Source: Parelaphostrongylus tenuis (Eukaryota; Nematoda; Chromadorea; Rhabditida; Metastrongylidae). From it: a stretch of 64,000 nucleotides of DNA. The number at the start of each line of letters is the position of its first letter. Position 1 is the first letter of the stretch. The DNA is taken from NCBI GenBank assembly GCA_019055375.1, contig JAHQIW010006329.1:124001-188000 (forward strand). The letters run 5' to 3'. Both the position numbers and the translations under genes were made by a program. Below, piece after piece: positions 53,121-64,000 of this stretch. A model generated the notes under the pieces. It saw nothing but the letters and a program-made list of their open reading frames with translations. It was not told the DNA's origin and did no database searches.

Positions 53121-55990
53121 AAACACACCCTTCAGATTCTTGATATTCAAGCTGTCAAATAATCTATGAAACCTAGAAAGGGAATAAAAAACTTTTTTCT
53201 TGGATATGGGTGCGGATTGGGAAGAAGCACCGAGATTATTTCTCTGGAGCCACATAATTCTAACCAGTAATTTCCATACCGATGTTTCAAGCCTTTTATT
53301 CAAGCACAGTTCTCCCTTCCCGCTCAAAATTCTACCACTATCCATAATTACTCAACCGTTTCTCACGTAGGTCAACTCTGAATAAATGGAAAAACGAATG
53401 ATTGATATAAACTTAGTTATAATGAGAGTTTTTGATGGATAGACATCGAATACAGCATGCATAATGATTTTTGATAAATTACGAGCTGTTCTCCAATTTT
53501 TTATTTGCTGTGATGACTCTTGAGCCTTAGTAATACTGGGGAAGACCAAAACTAAAGATTTTCCTCGTGATCCCCTTGTACAATGCAATACGATGATTGG
53601 ATGCCAAATTTCGTAGGATTGCTTGGTAAACGAGCATTTTTTTCCACAAATACAGGTACAACTAAACTAAAAGCATATGAGTGAGTACAGAGTATCTCAT
53701 TCTATCAAGCTAATACAAGAAACCCGATATCTAAACGAAGAAAAAACCTTAATCAAACAGCGAAATTCGCTCAATTCACTTTGCGCGCATCGATTTCTAT
53801 AACCGATCGTTAGAGGCGAAAGAACTTTGGATTTTTCTCCTCACTGAAAGGAACGTATGACTATAGTAATACGAAATTTTATCTGTAGCAAATACGTTTT
53901 ATCCTGTCAATAAAGTAAATCAAAATAACCGAATAGTTTATTAATCAGTCAATAACATCTATCACTAAATGTGTGCATATCTGCTGTTCATGAAGTGAAA
54001 AGACATTGTTCATGCACTTCTATTTTGTGAGCAGTCTTCATTTCCAAATTTTCTCAATACGTCACTGAAAAATTGTTCGTTGATGGCCTTTTATCATAAC
54101 TTGTTGTTGAAACTATAGTGAATGTGGCTTTTTTCGGAATTTAGTTTCGTTTTTATTTTAATGAGTCTCAAGAATATTTACCACTCTGTAACTGTTTCCT
54201 TTAAGCTGTATGAAATCCTCGATTCAGTTTGCTCAAACACATTCACATTGAAGGAAAATTATCTGAAGCGAAAATCCTTATTGATTAACTCTTGGAGAAA
54301 CTGTGCACACTCAAAGTTCAAATTACTTGTCTCGAGAAACAGGAAAGACCTTACGAAACTTTTATTCCATAGTAGTCCAATTGAGGTACCAAAGGAGAGC
54401 TCATGGATGGCACGATTGTACATTAGCTACTGCACAAAACATTCACAAACGACGTCCAACGTCACATCATACGGAGAAGACGTTAGAGGAAGAAAAAGAA
54501 CTCGAACTTCAAAACCAGATGCTAGGAAAGGTCAGCTCCAGAAAGGAATTAGGGGCAAAAAAGCTAGGCCTCATGGCATGAATATCTCACTAAATGAAAA
54601 AAAAGGACAGGAAAGAGATTGCGTTTTTACAAAAAACTAGGGCATCGGCCAAATAACTGTTACAATGCTCCAAAACCAGAAGAGAAATTGAATGTCATGA
54701 AACCGGCGATTTGAGGCACAAGTACAAAACAGTATATACGATTTGTGCAATTCAAACTCAGGTGATTAACATTTATGATCATACTTTGAAAACGTTTTAG
54801 AGTAGCTAGGCGTGATTTGTTCGAAGAACCAACTCCGCGACGCATTACCAAGACAAAAACAAGGTAGCATTAAGTCTACGGGTCGCAAATCAATATGATC
54901 AATGTGCAGGGTTCGTGAAACCGGGTCAATCCACCAGCTTGTAAGAGTTGTATGGCTGTAATTAAAGTTGCTTTATGAGTTATTAGCTTCAGCCTCGAAT
55001 GTAATACATGAATAAAAGGCTTCTTAGCCTGAAAATGAAGCTGTGGAAACACTAGTTGGGCAGATGATGGACAAGTGGAGAAACAAGCCAGGAACTGAAT
55101 ACTACCTATGATGTGAATAAGAGGGAAGAATCGGTATCTATAGGTATCATATCACATTATAGGTATCATGGTGCATTGGCTGCTCTCAACAAACAAGCTA
55201 TCCGAGGTAGTATTCGCCTCAGGATAATGCTCATCTTCCATGCTCGCAAAGACGAGCATTTTGCGAATTCTTGCCGCGTCATTCGAGCATAGTCATTCGA
55301 GCATTCCAGAGCTAATTGAAAGTAGATTAACTAGGAGGGGTGAGATGGAAAGCACCAATCGACTTCATAAAAACTTATTTTCGAAAGGATGCATTGACCG
55401 GATGGTTACTGAGTGGAATATGAGAATGGAGATAGCAATGAAAGAAATTTAAAGCAAGTTGTAAACTGCTTCCAAATGATATCAGCAATGTGCTTGCTTT
55501 TCTCTTCTTAACTACAGCAGCGTATAATACACTCTAAATGATTTTTGACTGTAGAATGATAGAGCAAAGTCTCTGCTAGATCGATCTCTTGTTCAAAACC
55601 TCTTGAGCCTCTTCATTACTAAGAAATTATTGCTTATTAATAATCAACAAGTGCGCGGTGACGCAAAAATAGCTTGTATTAGATTGGGTCAAACAATAGC
55701 GCGCGGCCTCGAATAATGTAACAGCCCTACAAATAAGTTCTCGCGATTACGGCTGATGAAAGAAAAGCCCTTCAGCGGAATTTCAAAGACGTTCCAGATT
55801 TTTTGAGAAGGATATAAAGAGCTGATTTTTTGCAATCGTAAGTACATACTTACATTAAAAAACGCCAAACTGGCTCAATATTGGGCCCAGAGCAGCGAAG
55901 CATCCAACGTCAATTTAAAATTTCAAGAACATTTTTACAAGCCAAAACCTTATACTAACTAAGCTCCTTGAAGATGATTATCAAAACAAC
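53121..55990. other. AT-rich region, no gene called
   Basis: Includes the longest single frame of the region (54122-54640, plus), which is Lys/Arg-rich toward its end and overlaps a second frame of 92 codons. No motif, splice structure or family could be recognised, so it is not called as a gene. A short repeat of GGTATCAT units lies near 55135-55170. Confidence 0.3.
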
Positions 55991-55999
55991 CCGCTTCTT

Positions 56000-56620
56000 A
56001 ACTTTAACACACAGATTCGCAAATTTTAGTCGACTCCTTGCACGTCCTCCGGAGAATCGAATGGCTCCCAAGGTTTTTTCAATCCCACCCTTCCATGCTT
56101 AAGTTTGGGATAGGTGGGGGTACAGCCGTATCTTTTCCAGTCGCCGTTATGCAACGTTACAAGAGTTCCAGTTTCATGACATACTGCCGTGCAACTTTGC
56201 GTTGTTCTTCTGTTTTAATTTCAAGGATTACGTTAGCACTATGTTGTAAGTCGTGTTGCTCGATTACGTTGGACATTTCCATTAAACAATCTGCTTCCAA
56301 GATGTACTTGCCCATCCCGTTCTTGACATTTTGTGTATCGCCCTCGATGACTCTTTCCATATGGACGAAGTAATCGACTGTTAATTATCTTCCAGTGGCA
56401 CTTCTACTAGCTCTCTTACGTCGGCTCGTAAGTATTCAAAGTGTTTACTGGGCTCTACAAACCCCGCTAATGTTCGATGTCGTACGGAAAGTTCGAGTCT
56501 AATTGGAAGGAAAGTGACCTTTGTCAAGCTGATTAAATTTGAACGTACCGGTTATTTCTCCAAATTAAAGTTGTTCGTTTGCTGCTTAGTGGCTTGCCTC
56601 ATTGCGCTACTCACTTGAGT
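56000..56620 (-). pseudogene. BEL/Pao-type LTR retrotransposon gag fragment
   Basis: Minus-strand translation with stops: LELSVRHRTLAGFVEP and LRADVRELVEVPLED (56500-56390), then MERVIEGDTQN, GKYILEADCLMEM, ATVILEIK-like helix segments (56360-56157), then PPPIPNLSMEGWD near 56100. This order (helical N-terminus, then a Pro-rich PPIPxxxxxGW turn) is typical of nematode BEL/Pao gag. No protease, RT or LTRs were found nearby. Confidence 0.5.
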
Positions 56621-56999
56621 GTTCTGCCGCCCTATTCGGATGCGCTTGATGTGTCGTCGTCTCGTTCGACTGGTGGTCTGGATGCCTCGTCCGGCTGACG
56701 TGGCTGAAATACATTCTGAATGCTATAAAATAAAAAGAAACTAGAAAACTGGGTAAAACAGTAGTTAAAGAATCATTGGACAATTCATTTGTTTCGTCAA
56801 CGCACCACTTATATACAGCTTCATTGGCGCTCAATTCCCGGTCAGTACACCAGATCGAAGTGGCTTAAGTGGCGATTGTGTCAGAAGAAGCCAGTTTTGG
56901 TAGGCGAGTGCATCAGACTAGATAAGTTTTTGGTGAGGTTTGGGGATTAATGCGTGTTGTGTGCCATTGCAGGAGATGGCCGGTTTTACGGAGCACCAT

Positions 57000-57595
57000 G
57001 TTGACCTTTGGCTTCAGTATTTCGTGAGAAGCATCACGATCCTCATAGATCTGTGCCTTCGATAGCTTCTTTTCCCAGTGAGCTGCCAATCAGATAGCCT
57101 CAAACTTGAGTCAAAGAATCAAGCCTTCTAGGTTCTAAACTTAGAGGCTGGCAACTCATGAATGGATTGCCAGTCTTTCTCGGAGGAGAGGGGAGCTTAT
57201 TTTTTGGAGGCGTCTCCAAACCGCCTTCCATGTACTTCCCAGCTTCTTTATTACAAGCTTTGGCCGACTTGACTCTCAAACATAGAGTTCAATCAAATAG
57301 GCAATGGAGAAGCAAAGATCTAATCCCTTGAATCTATTCGCGTGACTAGTGAGCGCACGGTTGCTTTTGGTTATCGTTTAGTTCCGTTATTCATCACTTA
57401 GGAGCGCGTCACGTGCCATCGCGACTGATCGTGCGGGATCCCTCAAAGATCTCGTTGTGACTCGTTGAGTATCAAAGACTCTCCTTAGAGCGAGGAGGAC
57501 CCACTAGACCATTCTTGCACATGATAGGAAAAAATGGAAATGTTGCTGGTGCCCGATTGAGTCACTTGACGATTAACGACGACAGGTAACAAGTG
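57000..57595. pseudogene. Rearranged RTE copy: inverted 5' segment joined to a 3' end
   Basis: 57000-57455 is homologous to the 5' region of the minus-strand RTE at about 31.3-31.74 kb in the same (minus) orientation (shared CTCATGAATGGATTGCCAGTC-type block, TTGCCAGTCT). 57470-57595 is an RTE 3' end in plus orientation (GAGCGAGGAGGACCCAC, SLDD-type C-terminus, then ACGACAGGT). Opposite-strand 5' and 3' parts with the middle missing fit a twin-primed, internally deleted insertion. Confidence 0.55.
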
Positions 57596-57599
57596 AATG

Positions 57600-58930
57600 T
57601 TGCTCCTGGGACCAATGCACTTTCTATAATATGTAATAGTACAACAATATCACAAGAATAGTAAAATACAATAACGACATGCAACGCGATGATACCCATA
57701 CACGATGGTAAAATTAGTATAAGGCTAAATGGATGGTGCTTCGAACCCCAGATTATCAGATGAACTAAGGGTAAACGAGATACAGAAGAATGACAATACA
57801 AACAGAAAGATATGCAACAACGAGAATAATGGTAAGCTAATAGCAGGATGGTGGTATAATCCAAGAGAGATGAGGTGATCCAGGTCACATAATGTTGAAC
57901 TGTGTTTAATTAGATTAACAGTTATGAGTATGAGAAATGAGAAAATAGTAGTTACTCGGGAGAGGTGAGGAAAAAGAATAAAGTTCCTAACAGTCCGACC
58001 AGTCAGAAATTGCAACTGTGGGGATGGTGTCACTCGATAACGATGAAGATTTCTCCAGCTAATGCAACAAATCAAGGGTAATCGAAGCAGTCTTGAATTA
58101 ATCAATTAAAATAGTGAAAAAAGTTAGTTCACCCATAAAAAGTCCTTTCAAAATTCTTTTTTTAATAGAAGATAAATAACCGAACAGTTCATTTTGATCA
58201 TAAACAAATAATCCTCCTCTCTTAGCGTGACTATAATCTGCCTTGTTTACTTGGCTTTTAAACAATCGTCACAGGTGGCAGAATGCATTTATACTTATGC
58301 ATCAACTCACCATGCCACAGTGATGTATCAGATTGGTCCAGTTATCCTTCCAGACAAGGTTGCCATCAATTTGAGGACTTTATAGCAGGGATGGGCGACG
58401 TATTTTGAGTGTAGCACGTGACTTTGGTTGTAGTATTCAAGGTACAGACGTGTAAACCTCGAAAACGCTTAACTCTCACTTACTAAATTGTAATCTGATA
58501 TCTTTTCCGCATCAACTGCCGTTCAGCGCCCAGTGAAAACAGCTGAAAAGTTTTCTATTTCGAACACTTATTTCGTCACAAAAGACGCTGATCACTAACA
58601 TTAATGTCCGACTCATATAAACACTATTTGTCTTCTTTTGGCCTCCGGTTACAATTGTGCTATAGAACTACTCTTCTATTTGTGCATTGGCTTTTGCATT
58701 ATAGAGACGATGCGTATGGTTTTAGCTCTAATCTCAACACCAAATAATCGGCCATGGCAACAGGTCATCTGGTTCCATGCGTCCACATCCTAAGTTGTCG
58801 GTTGCACTACATTTCTTTCCAGTTTTAAACTACATCCTTTTGCCTACTGCAAGTAGAAGATCAAGTTTCACAAAGCAAATTGCAATGCTCTCAGTTTTTA
58901 TTACCTAAGTTCAAATGGAAATCATTTTAG
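57600..58930. other. Region without recognised content
   Basis: AT-rich. Minus-strand open frames at 57888-57562 and 58105-57725 overlap out of frame and are hydrophobic and low in complexity; no family or splice structure seen. Confidence 0.35.
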
Positions 58931-58991
58931 TTATTATCTAAGCGAACATGTCATATGGTCAGTTAAATAGACTGACAGACTGACTTATAAA

Positions 58992-59036
58992 GCCCGACAC
59001 ACGTATCTCGACCTTGAAGGTTTTCATTAGGCGGGC
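58992..59036 (-). ncRNA. Hammerhead-like ribozyme relic
   Basis: On the minus strand: GCCCGC, CTAATGA, a stem II of ACCTTCAAGGT, GAGA, TACGTGT, G, TCGGGC. Stem I keeps 5 of 6 pairs. Two core changes and G at the cleavage position make activity unlikely. Confidence 0.3.
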
Positions 59037-59225
59037 GGTACCCTTTGTCCCTAGGCAATCCTTTCGGGGCACTCAGTCGCCTATGCTAAGAGTATGTAAG
59101 AGGAGTACAACACTGCCCATTCAATGACTACTTCACTTGTTAGACGGCGTAAAATGTTCGTCGTCGCCTACTCTTAGTATAGGGGACCGAGCGTCTCGAG
59201 TGGATTGGCTAAGACGAAACGTATC

Positions 59226-59270
59226 GCCCGACTGATGAGACTGTCAAGGTAAAAAACACGTGCATCGGGC
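59226..59270 (+). ncRNA. Hammerhead-like ribozyme relic, opposing copy
   Basis: GCCCGA, CTGATGA (canonical), GACTGTCAAGGT, an A-run where GAAA is expected, CACGTGC, A, TCGGGC. Stem I is a perfect 6 bp. The GAAA strand has lost its G, so it is probably inactive. Confidence 0.35.
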
Positions 59271-59879
59271 TCTCTAACCCTTACGCACGACTATAGAAAG
59301 CGATGTGCGCAGAGCGAAATACGCGACTTTTGTCATGTGATTAAAGTTTTATCTGCCGTTTTGCGAGAATTTTTGGAATTATCGCATCACTATAGAAAAA
59401 ATTTCGCCTTTTTTGCTCATATGATTTTTCTTTGAATATATGGGTCTTATATAGAGAAAAAAGTTGGTTCATTCGGAATTATGGTGAATTGACAATTAAC
59501 CAATTGTATTGGGTTGTATGGAGGATATCACAATAAAAAACTCTAGTTTTGATCTATCATAGTTTCATACAAGACCAAAAAGCCATCATAGTAAGTAAAG
59601 ATTGAAAACGATGAGTAATTTACCACAGAAATGATAATGTACGCTGTAATCGATATTGGTTCATCGACAACTCTCACTATAACTATGTTTATATCAGTCA
59701 TTTGTTTACTTCCAACTATTCAGTGCCGACGTACGTGAGAAGATTGAGTTCTCATGGATAGTGGAATAATTATAAGAGTGGAGGGACATTCGGGCTCTAG
59801 GAGAACTAGTAAGTGATAATAGGTCGAGGAAAAAGTTTTGAGAAGATATGTGACTTTTTTTTTGGGTGTCCACCATTTT

Positions 59880-60540
59880 TTCTGATTGTGCGCTCATTTG
59901 AAAGAACGTCTTTTCTCGCGGAGTGGTATATAATTTATCTAAACTTTGGAAGACATTGTGACTATGGACAAAAGTGGGTAGGCTTCGACAATCCATACTG
60001 GCATAACCAGTGATTATCAGAAGGACAAAAATCATTGAGCATTCCAGCCAAAGATTTGTGGAAGGAGAAGCGAATGCTTGTTGTCTTTTGAAGTCGAAGC
60101 GGAACTGTTCATCGTGAATTGTTGAAAAAGGGACAGAGCATGACGGCCGGCTGTATTGTGAGATTTTAAAACGTGTTTACCGACGTCTGCCCAATGGAGT
60201 TCGAATCGTTTTGTAACAAGACAACGCAAGCCTCCACCGCGAACTGACAAAAAAGTGGTTGAGCGATGCTGGTTGGACCGTTTTTGAACACTCTCCATAG
60301 AGTTCGGATTTGGTTCCAAGCGACTATCATTTGTTTCGTTCAATGGAGCACTGGTTGCGCGACAAAAAGTTCGGTACCGATATTGAATTGAACAAACCGG
60401 TCATTCATTTGTTCAACAGCATGAGATCGGCATTTTATGCTCGCGGAATCGACCATTTGCCGGAGAAGTAGCAAGAAGTGCTTGAAGTTGAAGGGAAATA
60501 TTTTGGTTATCAATTTTTCTCTGTTCGGTTGTAATAGGTG
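59880..60540 (+). pseudogene. Mariner-family transposase relic, C-terminal two thirds
   Basis: Plus-strand translation with frameshifts: GQKWVGFDNPYW (position of the GDEKW block), TVHRELLKKGQSM, VLQQDNASLHREL, AGWTVFEHSP followed by SSDLVPSDYHLFRSM (catalytic region), then ARGIDHLPEK. The order is that of mariner transposases. The copy is broken by several stops and lacks the N-terminal DNA-binding part. It is different in sequence from the 2.7-3.6 kb relic. Confidence 0.75.
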
Positions 60541-60544
60541 CATG

Positions 60545-61185
60545 AATGAATGTTTTACAAGCATTTTCTCACAACTTTTTCCCCAACCTATTACATATTC
60601 TCCGCTTAGTCATTGTATCAGCATGCCAACTTTTATTCACTGTTCAGGTGTACACATCTGTTCTTATTAGGCAAGCAAACCTAATATGTGAGTTTTTGCT
60701 GTTAGATGTTCATTTTATGAGTTGTTGGCTATTGAATAGCTATTTTGAGTAAAAGGCTTGGAACATCGACGTTATGTACACTACTGGTCAGAAATATGGG
60801 CCTCCAAGGAAGTATTCACCGCATTGATGAACGCAGCTTTTCGCGCACTTACTCCAACTATATACTACAACTACCTCCACCCAGACTTCTATCAGAAGAG
60901 ACGTGCTCTCAAGCTACGTTCTAACAGGACAAGCGATAGAAATGCACAATAAGGGTTGAAAGTTTGATTTTTTTTTACCAAGGATATGGTATTACCGCTG
61001 AACAATGAAGTATCTCATGAGAAGTTCTCATTTTTTTTATCAAAAAACCTTTATGAGAAATTCACTCATGATATTTCATAGTTTCTTTAGCGATAAGATA
61101 ACCCTGAAGTATAAAATTCATCTATAATTACCAATAAACTACCTACGACGCCCAGGAGGCGGGGTAGCATTCTAAGCGTGAAACA
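60545..61185. other. Region without a supported gene
   Basis: A plus-strand frame at 60758-60952 is open but unassigned. No repeat family recognised. Confidence 0.3.
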
Positions 61186-61189
61186 TGTA

Positions 61190-61480
61190 CTTCTTTTCAC
61201 TTTTACGGCGTTATATGGCAACCTTTCAAAAAACCAATTTTATCATCAGAATTCTCAGATTTGGGCTATCTATTGAGTATTGAAACTTTAGTGAAGAGCG
61301 ATATAGCGGCTCCAGCCGGTCAAATGAAGAAAATTGAGTGTGAAAAATAATATCTTTCGCTGTTACAACGCAATAAAAAGCTTTTTCCGGAGCTAAGCAG
61401 GTTTTTGAAATCCCAGAGACTTAAGCTTTCGAATAATCATCAAATGTCTAAGAGAAAACTTATCTGCAGCGAGAAACGCC
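61190..61480. repeat. Family R1 fragment
   Basis: Shares TTTTACGGCGTTATATGG, the TTAAGCTTTCGAATAATCAT block and the ACTTATCTGCAGCGAGAAAC end with R1 copies. A segment at 61490-61530 (CGTGTACTTGAGCTGGTATA) also occurs inverted near 50.74 kb. Confidence 0.4.
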
Positions 61481-62820
61481 TTCAAACAATCGTGTACTTG
61501 AGCTGGTATACGTCGTCCCTTAGGGGTTAATTTCGCTGATGGAACGCATTTGAGAGTTCATTTTTGAGAAAAAGCACAGTATCAAAACTGCCGTGATTAA
61601 CACTTTGAATACTTATTAAAAATTCAAGTTCAAACAGTTGTGTGCCAGCAAGGTGCACTCCCTCTCGAACGGCTTGAAAATCAAAAGCAAACATAATTCA
61701 ACACTAAACTACGTAACTGTCTAGTAGAATCTAATCTAATAGATGAGAATCTACTGGCTTTGTTGTTTAGTTGATATGAAGAATTTCTGAAGTGTATTAG
61801 CAGTGTAAAGCCTCGAACTTTGTAAGTTAAACTTTTGCACAAGCAGTTCAGAGATGGAAATGTATTAAACGAACAAATAATTGAGCATACGAAAGCTTGT
61901 AGAACGTCAAAGGTAACGAAGAGTGAATCGATCTCGTTCGATAAGCTGGAAAAACTGTTCCAATTACACAGCGTGAGAAAAACGAAATCATCTGGAGCAA
62001 ATGAATAAGGGATGATGAATTTCAAAGACACGGTTATTAAATATTCATGAAAGAGATTCTACCATAGCATGACGAAATCTCATACCGCGATTTAAGAGGC
62101 CCATATATTACGACTGACGTCGTGTATGTAAGGCGAACCTGTATATCTTATAAACTCGCTAAAAATCGCTACAGAACAACCCGCTTCAGATGAGCTAGGA
62201 ATTGAATCAAATCCTAATTCGAATACGATGTAGAGTGAGTTGCAAAAACAGGACAATAGTGGTTTAGGAAACAGTAGTATCCATACTTCTTCTTACCTTC
62301 AGAGGCTGCTCCAATAAGTAGAACAATCTTAATAGAAAGCGGAATTCATTTAGAAGACCGAAGTTCAACAACGAAATTGCAAAGCGGATATGAATGAAGA
62401 AAATGTTCCCCAAGATTAAGATTTGTCTCTATGAAATGAAAGCAACGGGGTCTAGCGATGCAATTATAATGGTCTACATTAGGACTAATATTCTCGCTCT
62501 ACTAAAAGTCTTGATATTAGATTATATAAGCAACATTTATTATCAAAAACGTTGATAAATGAGAGATGATGGAAAGCAGAAGAAAACAGGTAAGACTTTG
62601 ATAAAGAAGTGAATACGTTTCTTACGGTAGTTATCAGTGACGTCCGGTATTTACAGATGTCGCAATTTCAAGTAAACAGAACTACAACTGTGCAGGTCCT
62701 CCGAATATGCTTTCAAACTCTATTCCAGACATCCGGTAGATATTCCAGATATATCACTGGCAATTCGTTACCCCCTTCCTCCCAATGGCTGGCCTATGAC
62801 CGTGACAAGAAGTGTGTTAA
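61481..62820. other. AT-rich region, nothing recognised
   Basis: No gene or recurring repeat could be supported. A minus-strand frame at 62031-61681 is open for 116 codons without motifs. Confidence 0.35.
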
Positions 62821-62825
62821 AAATG

Positions 62826-63405
62826 CGATGAAGGATGAAGCTCTCGGCGATGATCATTCCCTGAGAAATGGTCCATGACATCGCCTTCAATTTCTAATTT
62901 GTCTGAGATGATTGAATGCGGGGAGCGCCGTGGCTGATTTGCTGTGCTGCTCGTCATGGTGCGCACGGGCCGAACCCTGTCCCCCAGCAACACTCTGCGG
63001 CAGTCAGCAACGATCGTCCAGTGGAACGCCATAGTCACGCTGTTCTCGAGGTCGCAAGGAGACTTGCCCAACCATTATTCTATTACGTTCAAGAAGAAGA
63101 TGAAAAACGAATTGAGTGCTGGAAGTACTGGGTTGCGGACAATGAAAAAAAACATTGCGAAGACGAATCAATATAGTATCTAAAAGTGACTGAATGCATA
63201 TCTGACCTTTACAATGACTTGCTGTGGTCTACCGCTGTACCGAGTCAGTGCTGCGTGAGCTCTCAGATTAGTTTGAGATCAGCCCAGGTACCAATTTACC
63301 GACCCCGGAGGGATGAACGGCTTGGCGAGCCGGAGCGCGAGATCGAACCATCGACCTTGTGTGCGACACCGAACACCTCTGACCACTGCGCCAAATGCGC
63401 ACGCG
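62826..63405 (-). repeat. SINE family S1 interrupted by a nested family C SINE
   Basis: 62826-62918 and 63187-63405 together form one minus-strand S1 copy (ATCATTCCCTGAGAAATGG part, then GACCCCGGAGGGATGAACGG part and the head ending GACCACTGCGCCAAATGCGC). The interruption, 62919-63186, is a family C element. Confidence 0.7.
62919..63186 (+). repeat. tRNA-Leu-like SINE family C, complete with target duplication
   Basis: About 268 bp, starting GGGGAGCGCCGTGGCTGATT with a B-box-like GGGCCGAACCC and ending in an A-rich tail. Flanked by TGATTGAATGC (62908-62918) and TGACTGAATGC (63187-63197), a 10/11 target duplication inside an S1 SINE. This defines both ends of family C. Confidence 0.75.
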
Positions 63406-63634
63406 AAATGCGTAATACACCAAGGTGTTCCACTACCGTCATGGTTTCCAATGTTCAGCAATTCGCTATTTCCATCCGGAAACAGAGGAAAGGGTAAAAC
63501 ACAGCTAGCAAACACTCCCGTCCCTGCAACTCGTAAGCATCACCTGGCAGATGGTTGCGCTGAAAAATCGCGGGCAAAGCTGGGAAGATATTACTTCTCC
63601 AGTTAAAATAGATAGGCATTTTGAAGAGAATTGA

Positions 63635-63735
63635 GTGGGGAGCAAAAATACGGCCTCAAACAAGAGTACCAGTATGGATGAAACGCGGGTTCGACTCCCG
63701 TCTGAGACCGTATTTTTGCTCACCACTCAATTTTC
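63635..63735 (+). repeat. tRNA-like module with terminal inverted repeats
   Basis: GAGTGGGGAGCAAAAATACG at the left mirrors CGTATTTTTGCTCACCACTC at the right. Between them lies a B-box-like GGGTTCGACTCCC. Only about 100 bp long. Confidence 0.6.
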
Positions 63736-64000
63736 TTAGGAATTTATGATACATCATAACGCTGCGAAATATACAGTAAAAAAGAACAGAAATTTTGAGC
63801 ATTTTGAATAAGAACTATATTATAAGGATCTGAAAAACTCTCAGCGCAGCTAGCCAGGCAAAAAACTCGCTGATCAACAAACTAGCATTTGACAGGAATT
63901 TTCTGATTCGTTGTGATCCTAGATGCGATCTATTTGAATAATCAAGTAATCAACAAATTATGATAAACACGTCACTCATGTGCGCTTTCTTTAGAAGATC

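Larger units (their letters stand above)
58935..59290. mobile_element. Hammerhead-bearing foldback element with motifs at both ends
   Basis: Inverted blocks: AGACTGACTTATAAAGCCCG at the left, CGGGCTCTCTAACCCTTACG at the right. The middle carries CCTATGCTAAGAGTA and TACTCTTAGTATAGG, itself inverted, so almost the whole element folds back. Motifs at 58992-59036 (minus) and 59226-59270 (plus). Confidence 0.65.

Noticed and set aside
54122..54640. 172-codon plus-strand frame, the longest outside repeats
   Set aside because: Lys/Arg-rich tail, overlapping competing frame, no motif and no splice or conservation evidence; left unassigned.
57562..58105. Overlapping hydrophobic minus-strand frames
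   Set aside because: Low-complexity, out of frame with each other, no homologous motif.
1..64000. CRISPR arrays, bacterial operons, prophage
   Set aside because: Intron-containing genes and eukaryotic transposons show nematode nuclear DNA; no regularly spaced direct repeats with unique spacers were seen.

Overview
The window looks like a repeat-rich chromosomal segment of a clade V (strongylid, hookworm-like) nematode. The evidence is short introns with TTTTCAG-type acceptors, a nematode W07G4.4-type (LAP-2) M17 aminopeptidase, RTE-clade LINEs, mariner relics, a BEL/Pao gag relic, and several families of tRNA-like and foldback elements. The species cannot be named from sequence alone.

Three protein-coding genes can be supported. 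(1) A small secreted-protein gene lies on the minus strand at 5.66-6.72 kb: a signal-peptide exon joined in phase to a cysteine-containing exon. (2) A multi-exon M17 leucyl aminopeptidase lies on the plus strand at about 16.5-29.5 kb, with at least 13 exons and all metal and catalytic motifs present. One of its introns appears to end in AT instead of AG. (3) A 12-exon gene on the plus strand at 35.5-47.1 kb has exons that join in phase to a 467-residue coiled-coil protein resembling the ARA70/NCOA4 family. The two large genes lie in tandem on the same strand, 6 kb apart, and their introns have taken up many repeats.

Most other sequence is mobile DNA. 0-5.4 kb: foldback elements, RTE fragments, a mariner relic and an AT microsatellite. 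9.9-16.5 kb: tRNA-like SINEs, a near-perfect ~0.9 kb palindrome, a long-TIR element, a decayed minisatellite and a piggyBac-like MITE. 27.9-31.9 kb: RTE fragments and AT microsatellites. 49.5-53.1 kb: a decayed RTE and long-TIR relics. 56-60.6 kb: BEL/Pao gag, a rearranged RTE copy, a ribozyme-bearing foldback element and a mariner relic. 62.8-63.7 kb: nested SINEs. Between these lie AT-rich stretches without recognisable content.

The most interesting signal is a dispersed foldback (MITE-like) family whose terminal repeats carry a 43-46 nt motif with the full architecture of a type I hammerhead ribozyme. About ten copies are present, with compensatory changes in stems I and II. At least one copy (36350-36392, minus strand) keeps the whole conserved core. 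In two elements both ends carry the motif, in opposite orientation and pointing outward. Ribozyme activity is inferred from sequence only.
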